From contig NZ_BMQT01000005.1 of NCBI RefSeq assembly GCF_014648255.1, positions 80,017 through 144,016 on the forward strand: a DNA stretch of 64,000 nucleotides, written 5' to 3'. This DNA comes from Nocardioides albus. GTDB taxonomy: Bacteria; Actinomycetota; Actinomycetes; Propionibacteriales; Nocardioidaceae. A program made the position numbers and the translations under genes. The notes below the pieces were generated by a model that did no database searches, was not told where the DNA came from, and was given only the letters and a program-made list of their open reading frames with translations. Positions 35,901-44,745 of this stretch are shown here, piece after piece. How positions within the stretch are numbered: the stretch's first letter is position 1; each line of letters opens with the position of its first letter.

Positions 35901-36376
35901 GGGTGCAGCTGGTCGCGTTGGCAGCCGCCGACGAGGATCGAGCCTGGAGCGCCTGGACCCTGGGGCGTCCGGGCAACTCGAGATCACGTACGCCGTTCGG
36001 GCTCTCCCAGCTCGGCCCGCTCGACCACACCGCGATCGACGTGCTCCGTGACCTGGTGCGGCTGCGCGACCGAGGGCTCACCGCGCCGCTGCCGTTGCCG
36101 CTCAAGACCTCCTTCGCCTACGCGCGCCAGCGGCGCACCCAGGCCGGGATCGACGACGCGCTGTACAAGGCCGGCTGGGAGTGGAACGACGGCCGGTTCG
36201 AGGGTGAGGAGTCCGACGTGGAGCAGGTGCGAGCCTGGGGCACCGGGTCCGGGATCCCAGGACTGGGCGATCCTCCCGGGTCCGGCGAGGAGTTCGACGG
36301 AGAGACGTCCCGCTTCGGGGCGCTGGCGATGCGGGTCTGGTCGCCGTTGCTCACGGCAGAGCAGGGGAGCTGGTGA
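32972..36376 (+). CDS. recC: Exodeoxyribonuclease V subunit gamma
   Basis: 1,134 residues, the size of RecC. It opens VVVHLHRAPRTDLLADSLGEL and has IQVHACHGIERQVEVLREVLL, DVLVMCPDIETFAPLI, RANFRTGTLTVSTLVPMRSVPHRVVCLLGIDDGVFPR, all typical. With RecB and RecD it resects double-strand breaks; RecC scans for Chi-like sites. I start at GTG 32972 because TAGGTT (32959-32964) sits 7 nt before it; an in-frame GTG at 32948 lies upstream of that box. Residues about 304-325 (DCVGFDTLARPRGLNEVAPTS) are encoded by a member of the repeat family found elsewhere in the window. Confidence 0.92.
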   Translation: MVVHLHRAPRTDLLADSLGELLSVPSEDPFATEVVVVPARGVERWLSQRLSHRLGAAAGRTDGICAAVDFRSPWSLFAEVVGTGDEDPWAPESLTWPVLAAIDASLDEPWARSLALHLGHGDATEEGVRRRGRRLSLARRLARLFAAYADQRPAVVADWSAGRDTDGLGGEIAEDLAWQPPLWRAVSELVGGPTPVERQAATVARLKEKPREFELPERVSLFGHTRLSVTDIELVAALGEHREVHLWLPHPSEALWEALAGLDGTVARTADRSHDAVGHPLLATLGRDTRELQRGLAGIAPQSDCVGFDTLARPRGLNEVAPTSDGGLLGWLQEDIRGNTVGESGGRVIVPGDRSIQVHACHGIERQVEVLREVLLGLLEDDPTLEPRDVLVMCPDIETFAPLIEAGFGLGEMTGETGHPGHRLRVKLADRSLTRTNPLLDVATRLLDLAGGRAGVSDVLDLAHLDPVRRRFGLNDDALEQLEDWAKDAGIRWGFDAEHREPFGLETYVANTWRFGMDRILTGVAMSEDSATWLDTTLPLDDVGSGSVELAGKFAELVDRLQAVTDELAGVHPLEHWLKVIEEGVAALTSVSVNDDWQSGQVTRELSQVRDAAKGHEVDELRLPDVRALLGARLAGRATRANFRTGTLTVSTLVPMRSVPHRVVCLLGIDDGVFPRVGITDGDDLLARDPQTGERDLRSEDRQLFLDALLAATETLVVTYTGANEYSGQPRPPAVPLGELLDALDATAVCEDGRPVSEMVTTRHPLQPFDPRNLTPGALVADHPFSFDRAAEAGAVAALSDRVEPPELLPAPLAPTAAGDLTLEELLAFYRAPVRAFFRDRLELSLPRDDDPLSDALPVELDGLGQWSVGDRLLHDLLAGMSEEQAVQQEWRRGVLPPKWLGWRILTDVITKAKPIAAEALRVRHAGISTGQARAVDVEVDLGGGRRLTGTVPQVFGDRLAPVTYSRLGAKQRIESWVQLVALAAADEDRAWSAWTLGRPGNSRSRTPFGLSQLGPLDHTAIDVLRDLVRLRDRGLTAPLPLPLKTSFAYARQRRTQAGIDDALYKAGWEWNDGRFEGEESDVEQVRAWGTGSGIPGLGDPPGSGEEFDGETSRFGALAMRVWSPLLTAEQGSW
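33881..33943. repeat. GGTCTCGACA-family repeat inside recC
   Basis: TGTGTTGGTTTCGACACGC, extending to 33905, matches the reverse complement of the 51-bp repeat at 51510-51560 apart from one or two bases over 22, and CCAACCAGCG closes it. It adds about 21 residues to RecC in frame. Confidence 0.65.
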
Positions 36377-39300
36377 CGATGCAGTTCGCTCCCTTCGACC
36401 TGACTGGCCCCCTCCCCACCGGCACGATGCTGATCGAGGCGTCGGCCGGCACCGGAAAGACCTTCACCATCGGCGCCCTGGTCACCCGCTACGTGATCGA
36501 GGGAGAGGCCAAGCTCGACGAGATCCTGGCGATCACCTTCGGCCGTGCCGCATCCCAGGAGCTGCGCGACCGGGTGCGCGCTCACCTGGTCGAGGCGGAG
36601 CGGGCTTTCGCAGAGGCGGTCCGAAGGCGGCGCCCCGCCCCGCTCGACGCCCACCTCGAGCTGCTTCTGAACGTGCCCGACGACGAGATCCGGGTACGCC
36701 ACGAGCGCGTACGCGACGCGTTGGCCTCCTTCGACGGCGCCACGATCGCGACGACGCACCAGTTCTGTCAGCTCGTGCTGCGCTCGCTGGGCGTGGCCGG
36801 TGACACCGACGCCGGTGCCGAGCTGGTCGAGTCGCTCGACGAGCTGGTCGTGGAGGTCGTCGACGACCTCTATCTGAAGTGGTTCGGTGAGGCGAAGGAG
36901 CGGCCACCGTTCGACCGCGACGACGCGCTGAGCCTGGCACGCACCGCGATCGAGGATCCGCAGTCGATGCTGGCGCCGGCGCCGTCCGAGGACCCGGTGG
37001 CGGGCGCGCGGGTGCGGTTCGCCGAAGCCGTGCGCGACGAGGTCGACCGACGCAAGCAGATGCGCGGGGTGATGTCCTACGACGACCTGCTCTCCCGGCT
37101 CGCGGTCGCGCTGGAGGATCCGGCGGCCCCGGCCCGGTCGCGGATGCGGCAGCGGTGGCGGATCGTGCTGGTCGACGAGTTCCAGGACACCGATCCGGTG
37201 CAGTGGCAGGTGCTCTCCCGGGCCTTCGAGGGTCACGCCACCCTGGTGCTCATCGGCGACCCGAAGCAGGCGATCTACGCCTTCCGCGGCGGTGACGTCT
37301 TCACCTATCTGACCGCCGCCCGAGCAGCCGAGACGCAGGCGACGCTCGGCACCAACTGGCGCAGCGACGCCCCGCTGGTCGAGCGGCTCCAGGTGGTCCT
37401 GCGCGGCGCGGCGTTGGGCTCGCCGGAGATCGTCGTCCACGACGTGAAGGCCCACCACGACGGCTCTCGGCTGGCTGGGGCTCCGCATCCCTCACCGTTC
37501 CGGATCAGAAGGGTAGGTCGCAGCGGCTTCAAGCTCACCCGCGGCAAGATGATCACCGCTGGCGACGCCCGCACCCACATCGCCCGTGATCTCGCCGGCG
37601 ACATCGCCGGGCTGCTCGGCTCCGGGGCTACCTGGTGCGACGCTCCGGTCCAGGCCGGGGACATCGCGGTCATCGTCAGGGTGCGCTCCCACGGGTTGCT
37701 GGTGCAGCGTGTGCTCCAGGAGCACGGCATCCCAGCGGTGATGGCCGGTGGCGGCGACGTCTTCCTGACCCCCGCCGGTGAGGACTGGCTCGCGCTGCTG
37801 CAGGCGCTCGACTCGCCGCATCGGACGCCGCTGGTGCGAGCGGCCGGGCTGAGCGTCTTCTTCGGCTACACCGCTGCCCAGCTCGACGCGGGCGGCGAGG
37901 CGCTGACCTCCCGTATCGCCGACACGCTGCGCGGCTGGGCGCTGCTGCTGCGCGGCCGGGGCGTCGCCGCCTTGATCGAGGCGGCGGAGGAGCGCGGGCT
38001 CACTGCGCGCGTGCTGGGGCGCACCGACGGGGAGCGGTTGCTCACCGACGTACGTCATCTGGGGCAGCTGCTCCACGACATCGCGGTGCGCGATTCGTTC
38101 GGGCTGCCGGCGTTGCTGACCTGGTTCCGTGACGAGCGGCGGCGAACGGCTGCCACCGAGCGACCGCGGCGACTGGACTCCGATGCGGCGGCGGTGCAGA
38201 TCGTGACGGTGCACGGCTCCAAGGGGCTGCAGTACCCGATCGTCTATCTGCCCTTCGCCTACGACTACTTCGTGCGCGACCCCGACGTTGCCCGGTTCCA
38301 CGACGAATCCGGTCAGCGCACCATCGATGTCACCGGGATCGGGGCGCAGTGGCCGCAGAACCTGGCCCGGCACCAGGGCGAGGAGATCGGTGAGGAGCTG
38401 CGCGATCTGTACGTCGCGCTGACCCGAGCGCAGTCGCAGGTCGTCGCATGGTGGGCACCGACGGCCAACACCGCCACCGGGGGCCTTCATCGGCTGTTGT
38501 TCGGGCGAGGTCCTGGCCAAGCGGTGGTTCCGGACAGCGTTCCTGTGCCGAGCGACGAAGACGCGGCGACGCTGCTGAGCAACGTCGCGCGCCACGGCGG
38601 TCCGGTGGCCGAGGAAGCGGTGCCCGTTGCCGCAGCGCCGCCGGTGCGAGCAGAGTCGCCCGGCCTGCTCGCCGCGCGGGCGTTCACCCGGGATGTGGAC
38701 GCGGAGTGGCGGCGTACGTCCTACTCCGGGCTCATCCGGGTCGACGAAGGCGTGGTCGCGACCTCGGAGCCGGAGGTGGAGGGCACCGACGACGAGCCGC
38801 TCGCCGACGACGTCGATCTCGTCGAGGCCGCCGCGGCCGAGGAGCACCTCTCGCCGATGGCCGAGCTGCCCAAGGGCGCCGGCTTCGGGTCGCTGGTCCA
38901 CGCGGTCCTGGAGCACACCGATCCGGAGGCGCCCGACCTGGCCGAAGAGCTGCTGACGAGGACCCGCGAGCAGCTGCGCTGGTGGCCGGTCCCGGCCTCG
39001 GCCGAGGAGCTCGCGACCGCGATGCTGCCGCTCAACCTCACCCAGCTCGGCCCGCTGGCCGACGGCCTGACGTTGGGCCAGATTCCGCTGCGCGACCGAC
39101 TTCGGGAGCTCGACTTCGAGATCCCGCTGGCCGGTGGCGACACGCGCGGTCCGGGTGCTCCCGACGTACGTCTACGCGATCTCGCCCCGCTGCTGCGCGC
39201 CCATTTGCCGGCGGACGACCCGATGGTGACGTACGCGGACCGGCTCGAGACCCCACCGCTCGGCGACCAGTCCCTGCGGGGCTATCTCACCGGTTCGGTC

Positions 39301-39672
39301 GACGTGGTTCTCCGGCTCCCGAACGGCCGGTTCGTGGTGGTCGACTACAAGACCAACTTCCTGGGCGTCGAGGCGATGGACTACACCCAGCCGAAGCTGG
39401 CCGAGGCGATGCTGCACTCCCACTACCCGCTGCAGGCGCTCCTCTACTCCGCGGTGGTGCACCGTTTCCTGCGCTGGCGTCTGGCCGGGTACGACCCGGA
39501 GGTGCACCTGGGCGGCGTGCTCTACCTCTACGTCCGCGGGATGCTCGGGCCGGACACCCCCGTCGTCGACGGCATCCCGACCGGCGTCTTCACCTGGCAG
39601 CCGCCCGCATCCCTCGCGATCGCGCTGTCCGACCTGCTGGACGGAACTCTCCCGGATGAGGTGAGCGCATGA
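36373..39672 (+). CDS. recB: Exodeoxyribonuclease V subunit beta, UvrD-type helicase-nuclease
   Basis: 1,099 residues. Walker A EASAGTGKT at residues 22-30, Walker B LVDEFQDTDPVQWQ, motif III-IV GDPKQAIYAFRGGD, motif V VTVHGSKGLQYPIVYLP and motif VI LYVALTRAQSQ define a superfamily 1A 3'-5' helicase. The C-terminal nuclease has VVVDYKTNFLG near residue 990, with the catalytic D and K. It is the motor and nuclease of RecBCD. Starts with GTG overlapping the recC stop; overlaps recD likewise, so the three are one operon. Confidence 0.95.
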   Translation: MTMQFAPFDLTGPLPTGTMLIEASAGTGKTFTIGALVTRYVIEGEAKLDEILAITFGRAASQELRDRVRAHLVEAERAFAEAVRRRRPAPLDAHLELLLNVPDDEIRVRHERVRDALASFDGATIATTHQFCQLVLRSLGVAGDTDAGAELVESLDELVVEVVDDLYLKWFGEAKERPPFDRDDALSLARTAIEDPQSMLAPAPSEDPVAGARVRFAEAVRDEVDRRKQMRGVMSYDDLLSRLAVALEDPAAPARSRMRQRWRIVLVDEFQDTDPVQWQVLSRAFEGHATLVLIGDPKQAIYAFRGGDVFTYLTAARAAETQATLGTNWRSDAPLVERLQVVLRGAALGSPEIVVHDVKAHHDGSRLAGAPHPSPFRIRRVGRSGFKLTRGKMITAGDARTHIARDLAGDIAGLLGSGATWCDAPVQAGDIAVIVRVRSHGLLVQRVLQEHGIPAVMAGGGDVFLTPAGEDWLALLQALDSPHRTPLVRAAGLSVFFGYTAAQLDAGGEALTSRIADTLRGWALLLRGRGVAALIEAAEERGLTARVLGRTDGERLLTDVRHLGQLLHDIAVRDSFGLPALLTWFRDERRRTAATERPRRLDSDAAAVQIVTVHGSKGLQYPIVYLPFAYDYFVRDPDVARFHDESGQRTIDVTGIGAQWPQNLARHQGEEIGEELRDLYVALTRAQSQVVAWWAPTANTATGGLHRLLFGRGPGQAVVPDSVPVPSDEDAATLLSNVARHGGPVAEEAVPVAAAPPVRAESPGLLAARAFTRDVDAEWRRTSYSGLIRVDEGVVATSEPEVEGTDDEPLADDVDLVEAAAAEEHLSPMAELPKGAGFGSLVHAVLEHTDPEAPDLAEELLTRTREQLRWWPVPASAEELATAMLPLNLTQLGPLADGLTLGQIPLRDRLRELDFEIPLAGGDTRGPGAPDVRLRDLAPLLRAHLPADDPMVTYADRLETPPLGDQSLRGYLTGSVDVVLRLPNGRFVVVDYKTNFLGVEAMDYTQPKLAEAMLHSHYPLQALLYSAVVHRFLRWRLAGYDPEVHLGGVLYLYVRGMLGPDTPVVDGIPTGVFTWQPPASLAIALSDLLDGTLPDEVSA

Positions 39673-41426
39673 TCGAGCGCTGGGAGTCCGAGGATCCCTT
39701 CGACGCACGCCTGGCCCGGTCCGCGACCGGCCTGCTCGCGTCGTTCAACCGCGAGGGAGTGCTGACCGCGGCGGACGTGCACGTCGCGACCCGCGCAGCG
39801 ACGCTCGCGGGGGAGACCCGCGACGAGGTGCGGCTGGCGGTGGCGCTGGCGGTCCGCGCGATCAGGCACGGCTCGGTGTGCGTCGACCTGGCTGCGCCGC
39901 GGGAGACCGAGGAGACGCTGCCGTGGCCGGCCGTCGCCGGCTGGCTCGAGGCCGTCGCCGACAGCCCCCTGGCCGCTCAGTCCCTGGTGCAGGTCGAGGA
40001 CGGCCTGCTCTATCTCGACCGGTATCACCGCGAAGAGGGACAGGTACGCGACGACCTGCTCGCCCGCCTGGCCTCGCCCCGCCCCGTGGCCGACGATGCC
40101 TTGCTGGAGGCGACTGCGGCCCGGCTCTTCCCGGGCGAGGGGTACGCCGAGCAGCGCGCCGCCGCGCTGGCTGCCTCCCGGCAGTCGACGACGGTCCTCA
40201 CCGGCGGTCCCGGCACCGGCAAGACGACGACGGTTGCGGGGCTGCTGGCGCTGCTCACCGAGCAGTCCGCGACGCCGTTGCGGGTCGCGCTGACTGCACC
40301 GACCGGCAAGGCGGCCGCGCGGCTGCAGGAGGCGGTCGAGAGTGCCCAGCTGGCGCCGCAGTTCACCGCCGCCGACCGCGCTCGCCTCTCCGGCCTGACC
40401 GCATCGACCCTTCATCGGCTGCTCGGTTGGCGACCCGGATCGTCGACGAGGTTCAAGCACCACCGCACCAACCGGTTGCCGCACGACGTGATCGTCGTCG
40501 ACGAGACCTCGATGGTGTCCTTGACGATGATGGCGCGGCTGCTCGAGGCGGTACGCCCGGAGGCGCGGCTGATCCTCGTCGGCGACCCCGACCAGCTCGC
40601 CAGCGTCGAGGCCGGCGCGGTGCTCTCCGACCTCGTCGCCGGGCTCGCCGTGCGATCGCCCGACGCCGTGGCCGCGCTCCGCATCACCCATCGCTTCGGG
40701 GGCGCGATCGGCGCTCTCGCCGAGGCGCTGCGGGTCGGCGACGCCGACGCGGCGCTCGACGTCCTGAAGTCCGGCGACCCCGCGGTCGAGCTCGTCGACC
40801 CGGCCGACGAGGCCAGGGTTGCCGAGGTCGAGCGCGATCTGGTCGCGCACGCGGTCGCCCTGCACGAGGCCGCGCTCGCTGGTGATGCGGAGCGCTGCGT
40901 ACGCATGCTCGACGAGTCGCGCCTCCTCTGCGCCCACCGTGACGGCCCCTGGGGCGTCTCCCACTGGAACCGGGTGATCGAGCGCGGCCTCGCCGAGACC
41001 ACCGGTGAGGCGCTCGGCATCGGCTGGGGTCACGAGTGGTACCCGGGCCGCCCGGTCCTCGTCACCGCCAACGACTACGGTCTGGGCCTCTTCAACGGCG
41101 ACACCGGCGTCACCTTCACCGATGCCGGCGGCGACCTCCGCGTCGCGATTGCGGGCGGCGCGACGTACGCACCCTCCCGCCTCGGCGACATCGAGACCCT
41201 GCACGCCATGACAGTCCACAAGTCCCAGGGCAGCCAGGCCAGATCCATCACCGTCCTGCTCCCGCCCGACGACTCGCCCCTGCTCACCCGCGAGCTCTTC
41301 TACACCGCGGTGACGCGGGCGCAGGAGCGCGTACGCATCGTCGGCACCCCCGACGCCGTCACCGCCGCGATCACCCGCCGAGCCCAGCGCGCCTCCGGCC
41401 TCCGTCAGCGCCTCGGCCACCACTGA
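39669..41426 (+). CDS. recD: Exodeoxyribonuclease V subunit alpha, superfamily 1B helicase
   Basis: 585 residues. LTGGPGTGKTTTVAGLL (Walker A near residues 178-186), VVDETSMVSLTMMARLLEAV (Walker B), VGDPDQLASVEAGAVLSD (motif III) and LHAMTVHKSQGSQARSITV (motif V/VI region) identify RecD, the fast 5'-3' motor. It overlaps the recB stop by 4 bases and ends the operon, followed 6 bases later by the 135-bp repeat element that may stop transcription. Confidence 0.95.
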   Translation: MIERWESEDPFDARLARSATGLLASFNREGVLTAADVHVATRAATLAGETRDEVRLAVALAVRAIRHGSVCVDLAAPRETEETLPWPAVAGWLEAVADSPLAAQSLVQVEDGLLYLDRYHREEGQVRDDLLARLASPRPVADDALLEATAARLFPGEGYAEQRAAALAASRQSTTVLTGGPGTGKTTTVAGLLALLTEQSATPLRVALTAPTGKAAARLQEAVESAQLAPQFTAADRARLSGLTASTLHRLLGWRPGSSTRFKHHRTNRLPHDVIVVDETSMVSLTMMARLLEAVRPEARLILVGDPDQLASVEAGAVLSDLVAGLAVRSPDAVAALRITHRFGGAIGALAEALRVGDADAALDVLKSGDPAVELVDPADEARVAEVERDLVAHAVALHEAALAGDAERCVRMLDESRLLCAHRDGPWGVSHWNRVIERGLAETTGEALGIGWGHEWYPGRPVLVTANDYGLGLFNGDTGVTFTDAGGDLRVAIAGGATYAPSRLGDIETLHAMTVHKSQGSQARSITVLLPPDDSPLLTRELFYTAVTRAQERVRIVGTPDAVTAAITRRAQRASGLRQRLGHH

Positions 41427-41432
41427 CCGCAC

Positions 41433-41567
41433 GCCGAGACGTCACTCAGGTCGCCCGAGACGTCACTCAGGTCGGCCGAGACGTCACTCAGGACGGCCGA
41501 GTTGGCACACCTGTGCCAACTCGGCCGACGGGACTGACGTCTCGGCCGACGGGACTGACGTCTCGGC
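41433..41567. repeat. 135-bp modular inverted-repeat element, copy 2
   Basis: Three 21-bp direct units beginning GCCGAGACGTCACTCAGG or close to it (41433-41453, 41454-41474, 41475-41495), a 30-bp centre that is a near-perfect palindrome (41496-41525; GCCGAGTTGGCACA and TGTGCCAACTCGGC), and two identical 21-bp units in inverse orientation (41526-41546, 41547-41567). It separates convergent recD and the ACT gene. Same architecture and length as 6677-6811. Confidence 0.95.
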
Positions 41568-41572
41568 GGGAG

Positions 41573-42184
41573 TCAGGACCGCGCGATGGAGGTGGCGAGC
41601 GAGGCGAGGTGGCCCAGTCGGGCCAGCTCGGAGTCGAGGAAGTCGGGGCCACCGCGGCGGCCGATGATGACGATCTCGTTGCCGTCGATGCGGGCGCCGG
41701 CGAACATGTTCTCGTCCTCGCCTTCGACCTCGATCCGCTCGGGCCGGTCGAGCTCGATGAAGGGGACGTTCTCGGGGGAGCCGTCGGTGGCCCGGCTGAT
41801 TCCCTTGACGCGGTGGACGCGGATGGCCCAGTCGGCGCGGAAGGTCAGCGGCAGCACGTCGATGAGTCGGTCGAGCGCCTCGTGGGCGTTCTCGGTGAGG
41901 TCCTCGACGGCCTCGAGGTCGAGGAAGAGGTTTCCGCCGGCGGCGTAGCGGGAGATCCAGACGACGTGCACGCCTTCGAGCTCGTTGCACGCCGACACGA
42001 TGGAGTCCGGCATCGTTCCCGGTTGGGTCTCGAGGAGCACATCGTCGACGGCTCTTCCGTCGACAGTGTTCTTCTCGACGATCTCGATCGCCTCGATGTC
42101 GCCACCGGCTTCACCGATGGCGGAGGCAAGGCGACCGAGGGAACCCGGGATATCGGGCAGCTCGACGCGTAGCAGGAACGGCAT
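41573..42184 (-). CDS. ACT domain-containing protein
   Basis: 203 residues. The first 75 form an ACT domain (LLRVELPDIPGSLGRLASAIGEAGGDIEAIEIVE), the fold that binds amino acids as an allosteric switch. The remainder, including RADWAIRVHRVKGISRATDG and IDGNEIVIIGRRGGPDFLDSELARL, is family-typical in actinobacteria but of unknown function. A -10-like TAGGGT on the minus strand (42093 is not involved; the box is at 42193-42198) is 8 nt before the ATG. Confidence 0.8.
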   Translation of the reverse strand: MPFLLRVELPDIPGSLGRLASAIGEAGGDIEAIEIVEKNTVDGRAVDDVLLETQPGTMPDSIVSACNELEGVHVVWISRYAAGGNLFLDLEAVEDLTENAHEALDRLIDVLPLTFRADWAIRVHRVKGISRATDGSPENVPFIELDRPERIEVEGEDENMFAGARIDGNEIVIIGRRGGPDFLDSELARLGHLASLATSIARS

Positions 42185-42243
42185 GGCCCTAGACCCTAGC
42201 GTCGCGAACCGACAGTCGTGGCACTGTCGCGGTTACACGCCGA

Positions 42244-42714
42244 TCAACTGGCGGGTTGTTCGCCGGCCGGCTCCAGCAGAAAGAGCGGGAAGATCCGGGA
42301 GGTGTTGGGCTGATATTCCCCATACGTCGGCCAGGTCTGCACCGCATAGGCCCACCACTCCTCGCGCTCCGCACCGGCGAGCTCGCGAGCGACGTACGCC
42401 TTCTTGGTGCCGCCGTCCTGGAGCACCATGTCGGGGTACTTGCGGAAGTTCGCCACCCAGGCGGGGTTCTTGTCGGAGCCACCCATCGAGGCGACCGCGA
42501 GGTAGCGGCCGTCGCGCTCGACCCGCATCAGCGGGGTCTTGCGGATCGCGCCGGTCTTGGCGCCGCGGTTGGTGATCAGGATGATCGGCTTGCCGTCGCG
42601 CTCGAGGACGTTGGCCTCGGCGCCGTCGGAGGCCTCGAACGCGGCAACCTGCTCGCGCACCCAGTCGGCCGTGCTCGGGACGTATTCACCTTGCAGTTCG
42701 GTCATGTCCTTCAT
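42244..42714 (-). CDS. Nitroreductase family deazaflavin (F420)-dependent oxidoreductase
   Basis: 156 residues, the size of Ddn-like proteins. Signatures: IILITNRGAKTGAIRKTPLMRVERDGRYLAVASMGG, NPAWVANFRKYPDMVLQDGG, and W-rich VQTWPTYGEYQPNTSRIFPLFLLEP. These enzymes use F420H2 to reduce quinones or nitro compounds at or near the membrane. It is divergent from menB, so a menaquinone link is possible but not shown. An alternative ATG at 42705 would shorten it by three residues. Confidence 0.85.
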   Translation of the reverse strand: MKDMTELQGEYVPSTADWVREQVAAFEASDGAEANVLERDGKPIILITNRGAKTGAIRKTPLMRVERDGRYLAVASMGGSDKNPAWVANFRKYPDMVLQDGGTKKAYVARELAGAEREEWWAYAVQTWPTYGEYQPNTSRIFPLFLLEPAGEQPAS

Positions 42715-42761
42715 AACAGCCGATCGCCGTGACTATTCCGACCCCGGATAGCCTCGGGCGC

Positions 42762-43709
42762 ATGAGTGCTATCGAAGGAGTCTCCGACACGTTCGACCCG
42801 AGCCGCTGGGACGACGTCCCGGGTTTCGAGGATCTGACCGACCTGACCTACCACCGGGCCAAGGAGCACGGCACCGTACGCATCGCCTTCGACCGCCCCG
42901 ACGTACTCAACGCCTTCCGCCCGCACACCGTCGACGAGCTCCTCCGCGTGCTGGAGCACGCCCGGATCTCCGCCGACGTCGGCTGCGTCCTACTCACCGG
43001 CAACGGCCCGTCGGTCAAGAACGGCAAGCACTCCTTCTGCACCGGCGGCGACCAGCGCATCCGCGGCAAGGCCGGCTACCAGTACGAGGAGACCGAGGCG
43101 TACGCCGCCGGCCGGACCGGCGCGGAGGAGCCCACCCCGATCGACAAGGCCAAGCTCGCCCGGCTGCACATCCTCGAGTGCCAGCGACTGATCCGCTTCA
43201 TGCCCAAGGTCGTCATCTGCGTCGTCCCCGGCTGGACCGCCGGCGGCGGCCACTCCCTCCACGTGGTGTGCGACCTGACGCTCGCGAGCGCCGAGCACGG
43301 GCGCTTCAAGCAGACCGACGCCGACGTCGGCTCGTTCGACGGCGGCTACGGGAGCGCCTACCTCGCTCGCCAGGTCGGCCAGAAGTTCGCCCGCGAGATC
43401 TTCTTCCTCGCCGAGGAGTACTCGGCCGAGGACGGTGTCCGCATGGGCACCGTCAACCGCGCCGTGCCGCACGCCGAGCTCGAGGGCGTCGCGCTCGAGT
43501 GGGGCCGCAAGATCAACGGCAAGTCACCCACGGCCCAGCGGATGCTGAAGTACGCCTTCAACCTCCTCGACGACGGCCTCGTCGGCCAGCAGATGTTCGC
43601 CGGCGAGACCACCCGCCTGGCCTACATGACCGACGAGGCCCAGGAGGGGCGCGACCAGTTCCTCGAGAAGCGGGAGCCCGACTGGTCGCCCTACCCCTGG
43701 TACTACTGA
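42762..43709 (+). CDS. menB: 1,4-dihydroxy-2-naphthoyl-CoA synthase
   Basis: 315 residues, crotonase fold of the longer MenB type found in actinobacteria. RIAFDRPDVLNAFRPHTVDEL, FCTGGDQRIRGKAGYQYE, VVPGWTAGGGHSLHVVCDLTLAS and the C-terminal REPDWSPYPWYY are diagnostic. It closes the second ring of menaquinone from succinylbenzoyl-CoA. TAGCCT at 42749-42754 lies 7 nt before ATG 42762, suggesting a leaderless mRNA and deciding this start over ATG 42729. No other men gene is in the window. Confidence 0.93.
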   Translation: MSAIEGVSDTFDPSRWDDVPGFEDLTDLTYHRAKEHGTVRIAFDRPDVLNAFRPHTVDELLRVLEHARISADVGCVLLTGNGPSVKNGKHSFCTGGDQRIRGKAGYQYEETEAYAAGRTGAEEPTPIDKAKLARLHILECQRLIRFMPKVVICVVPGWTAGGGHSLHVVCDLTLASAEHGRFKQTDADVGSFDGGYGSAYLARQVGQKFAREIFFLAEEYSAEDGVRMGTVNRAVPHAELEGVALEWGRKINGKSPTAQRMLKYAFNLLDDGLVGQQMFAGETTRLAYMTDEAQEGRDQFLEKREPDWSPYPWYY

Positions 43710-43716
43710 GCTCCCG

Positions 43717-43935
43717 TCACCACTTCAGCTCGATCTCGAGCTCGCGCTCGTCGTCCCCGATCTCGATCTCGAGCTTGAAGTCGACCTCGTCGGGTACGCG
43801 CACCTTGAAACGCAGTCCTTCTCTTTCGAACTCGACCTCGTTGTTGCTGGCGAGCGCGTCGGCCAGGGCGCGCAGGCGAGCCGCCGCATCCTCGCGACGT
43901 AGCCTCGCTCGTTCGGTGACTTCCATCAGGTCCAT
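43717..43935 (-). CDS. Amphi-Trp domain protein
   Basis: 72 residues. MEVTERARLRREDAAARLRALADALA followed by EVEFEREGLRFKVRVPDEVDFKLEIEIG and the final LEIELKW fits the small amphi-Trp domain family of unknown function. AAGGAG at a spacing of 7 nt fixes the start at ATG 43935 rather than 43968. Confidence 0.8.
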   Translation of the reverse strand: MDLMEVTERARLRREDAAARLRALADALASNNEVEFEREGLRFKVRVPDEVDFKLEIEIGDDERELEIELKW

Positions 43936-44001
43936 GCTGAGCTCCTTGTTGTGGCGTTGGGGTTGCATGATCTCGGCCGAGCGTGATTCGCGCCAGCCCC
44001 C

Positions 44002-44727
44002 TCACCGTGGCAGCGCGGCGAGCTCGCTCAGCTCGCGCTGATAGGCGCTGTAGGTCTCGCGCAGCTCCGCCGCGGGCCAGTCGGAAGGGCGGAGCTCGAC
44101 GGGGAGGAGCGGGTCGGCGCTGAGGTGGCGCACGATCGCGGCGGCGGTGGCGAGCCGGAGCGCGGGCTCGGGCGTCGTCGACAGGCGCTCGAGCAGGCGC
44201 TCGCCTTCGCGGGCCCAACCGGCGAGATCCCACAACGAGGAGGCGAGGTCGCCGGGGTCCTGTTCCGGGGTGGCGGTGAACGTCTGGAGCACCGGGTCGG
44301 AGAAGCGCGGGCGCTGGAGGTTGGCGGGGCGGGTCCAGACACCTTCGCGGAGCTCGGCGAGGCGGTGGGCCTTCAGGGCGTCGCGCAGGATCGCGCGCTC
44401 CGAGCCGGGGCGGCCGGTGGTGACGACGATCGCCATCTCCCAGGTGCCGTCCCAGGGCTTGTCGGCGGTGTGTACGGCCTCGTCCTGATGGGCCTGGCGC
44501 TGGATGAGCCGCTCGCCGAGTCGGTAGCCGGCATCGGTCCGGCGTAGGTCGCCGTCGGCGACGGCGCGGGTGACCGCGACCCGCACGGTAGAAGGCGCGA
44601 TCCCGAGGAACTGGCCGGCGCGGGCGAGGTCGGCGGGCGTCAGCGGGTTCGGGTGGGCGCCGAGCATCAGGCTCAAGATGGCAGAGCGGGCGGAGAGCGG
44701 AGCAAGGTCATCACGCGCGGTAGCCAC
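44002..44727 (-). CDS. PaaX family transcriptional regulator
   Basis: 241 residues with the three PaaX parts: an N-terminal winged helix (SARSAILSLMLGAHPNPLTPADLARAGQFLGIAPSTVRVAVTRAVADGDLRR), a central domain from WDGTWEMAIV, and a C-terminal helical region with SLWDLAGWAREGERLLERL. PaaX proteins repress phenylacetate and other acyl-CoA catabolic genes and are released by a CoA thioester. It is divergent from the acyl-CoA dehydrogenase gene, 91 bases apart, and may regulate it. Confidence 0.87.
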   Translation of the reverse strand: MATARDDLAPLSARSAILSLMLGAHPNPLTPADLARAGQFLGIAPSTVRVAVTRAVADGDLRRTDAGYRLGERLIQRQAHQDEAVHTADKPWDGTWEMAIVVTTGRPGSERAILRDALKAHRLAELREGVWTRPANLQRPRFSDPVLQTFTATPEQDPGDLASSLWDLAGWAREGERLLERLSTTPEPALRLATAAAIVRHLSADPLLPVELRPSDWPAAELRETYSAYQRELSELAALPR

Positions 44728-44745
44728 CTCTGCATCCTCTCAGCA

